Notes under the pieces: generated by a model
Told to the model about the DNA's origin: nothing
The model's input: the letters and a program-made list of their open reading frames with translations, nothing else
Database searches by the model: none
Shown here: positions 63,882 to 64,000 of the stretch, piece by piece
Layout: every line of letters begins with the position of its first letter
Position numbering within the stretch: the stretch's first letter is position 1
NCBI GenBank assembly: GCA_001765415.1
Contig: CP017245.1
Span: 1,488,001 to 1,552,000, forward strand
Source of the DNA: Candidatus Melainabacteria bacterium MEL.A1
GTDB taxonomy: Bacteria > Cyanobacteriota > Vampirovibrionia > Gastranaerophilales > Gastranaerophilaceae
Length of the DNA: 64,000 bases
Direction: 5' to 3'
Made by a program: the position numbers and the translations under genes

Positions 63882-64000
63882 CTAAAGTTTTTTAAAATAA
63901 TTATTATCAGTTATTGCATAATATGCGCAAGTAAAACCATTCTCATTGTGAGTTGATGTTTTTGAACACCGAGCTTCACGGTTATCTCTGAGCCATGTGC
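63882..64000 (-). CDS. C-terminal end of another prepilin-like protein (cut by right edge)
   Basis: A minus-strand frame enters from the edge and stops at TAG 63884-63882. It reads ...CSKTSTHNENGFTCAYYAI then TDNNYFKKL. The CAYYA motif matches the C-terminus of the prepilin at 2221 (NTSCAYYALSN), so a fifth prepilin gene is likely; the signal end is outside the window. Confidence 0.55.
   Translation of the reverse strand, partial: TWLRDNREARCSKTSTHNENGFTCAYYAITDNNYFKKL

Overview
The window looks like chromosome from a low-GC, host-associated, non-photosynthetic relative of Cyanobacteria (Vampirovibrionia/Melainabacteria, most likely Gastranaerophilales). The clues are an Omp85/BamA with three POTRA domains plus a Skp-like chaperone (so a diderm cell), several type IV prepilin-like proteins with the signature AFTLAEVLITLGIIGVVAA, and many lineage-restricted proteins of unknown function. 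This placement is inferred from protein style; there is no rRNA gene in the window.

Left part (1-21.3 kb): a possible partial ORF, a Cys-rich protein, spmAB-like membrane genes, a prepilin gene divergent from a small XRE regulator, an ADP-forming acyl-CoA synthetase, a TatD-type radical SAM protein, a repeat-rich spacer, a prepilin gene switched off by a G10 tract, two lineage-specific membrane proteins, a second prepilin/XRE divergent pair, a GH77 glucanotransferase, a soluble FlhA-C-like protein, uridine phosphorylase, skp, bamA, rsmI and a large protein beginning MGLAASQARF.

Middle (21.4-31.9 kb): a compact podovirus-like head, packaging and lysis cluster, nearly all on the minus strand. 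It holds terminase large and small subunits, portal, adaptor, scaffold candidate, coat, a beta-propeller-like stabilisation protein, an amidase and a LuxR-type HTH protein. No integrase, replication, tail-spike or repressor gene is visible. It is either a reduced prophage or a domesticated particle.

Right part (32-64 kb): SPASM radical SAM protein, ZIP zinc transporter, a FliI/YscN-type ATPase without any flagellar neighbours, a sugar-binding lipoprotein, an AMIN-like envelope protein, era, an orphan response regulator, speD, rpsP, secA, ychF, a 1390-residue GH13 enzyme, ahcY, a second G10-tract gene (in frame) fusing a prepilin head to YadA-like repeats and an S74 chaperone domain, GT2 glycosyltransferase, a TerC/DUF475 protein, and the prfA-ylxR-infB translation operon. 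A fifth prepilin is cut by the right edge.

The most interesting themes are: (1) surface pilin-like proteins under phase variation (two G10 tracts) or under divergent XRE regulators with consensus promoters overlapped by repeats; (2) a possible reduced flagellar-type export system made of an FlhA cytoplasmic domain without its membrane gate, a FliI-type ATPase and a candidate substrate; (3) the compact phage-head island; (4) a family of intergenic hairpin repeats that recurs at least six times.
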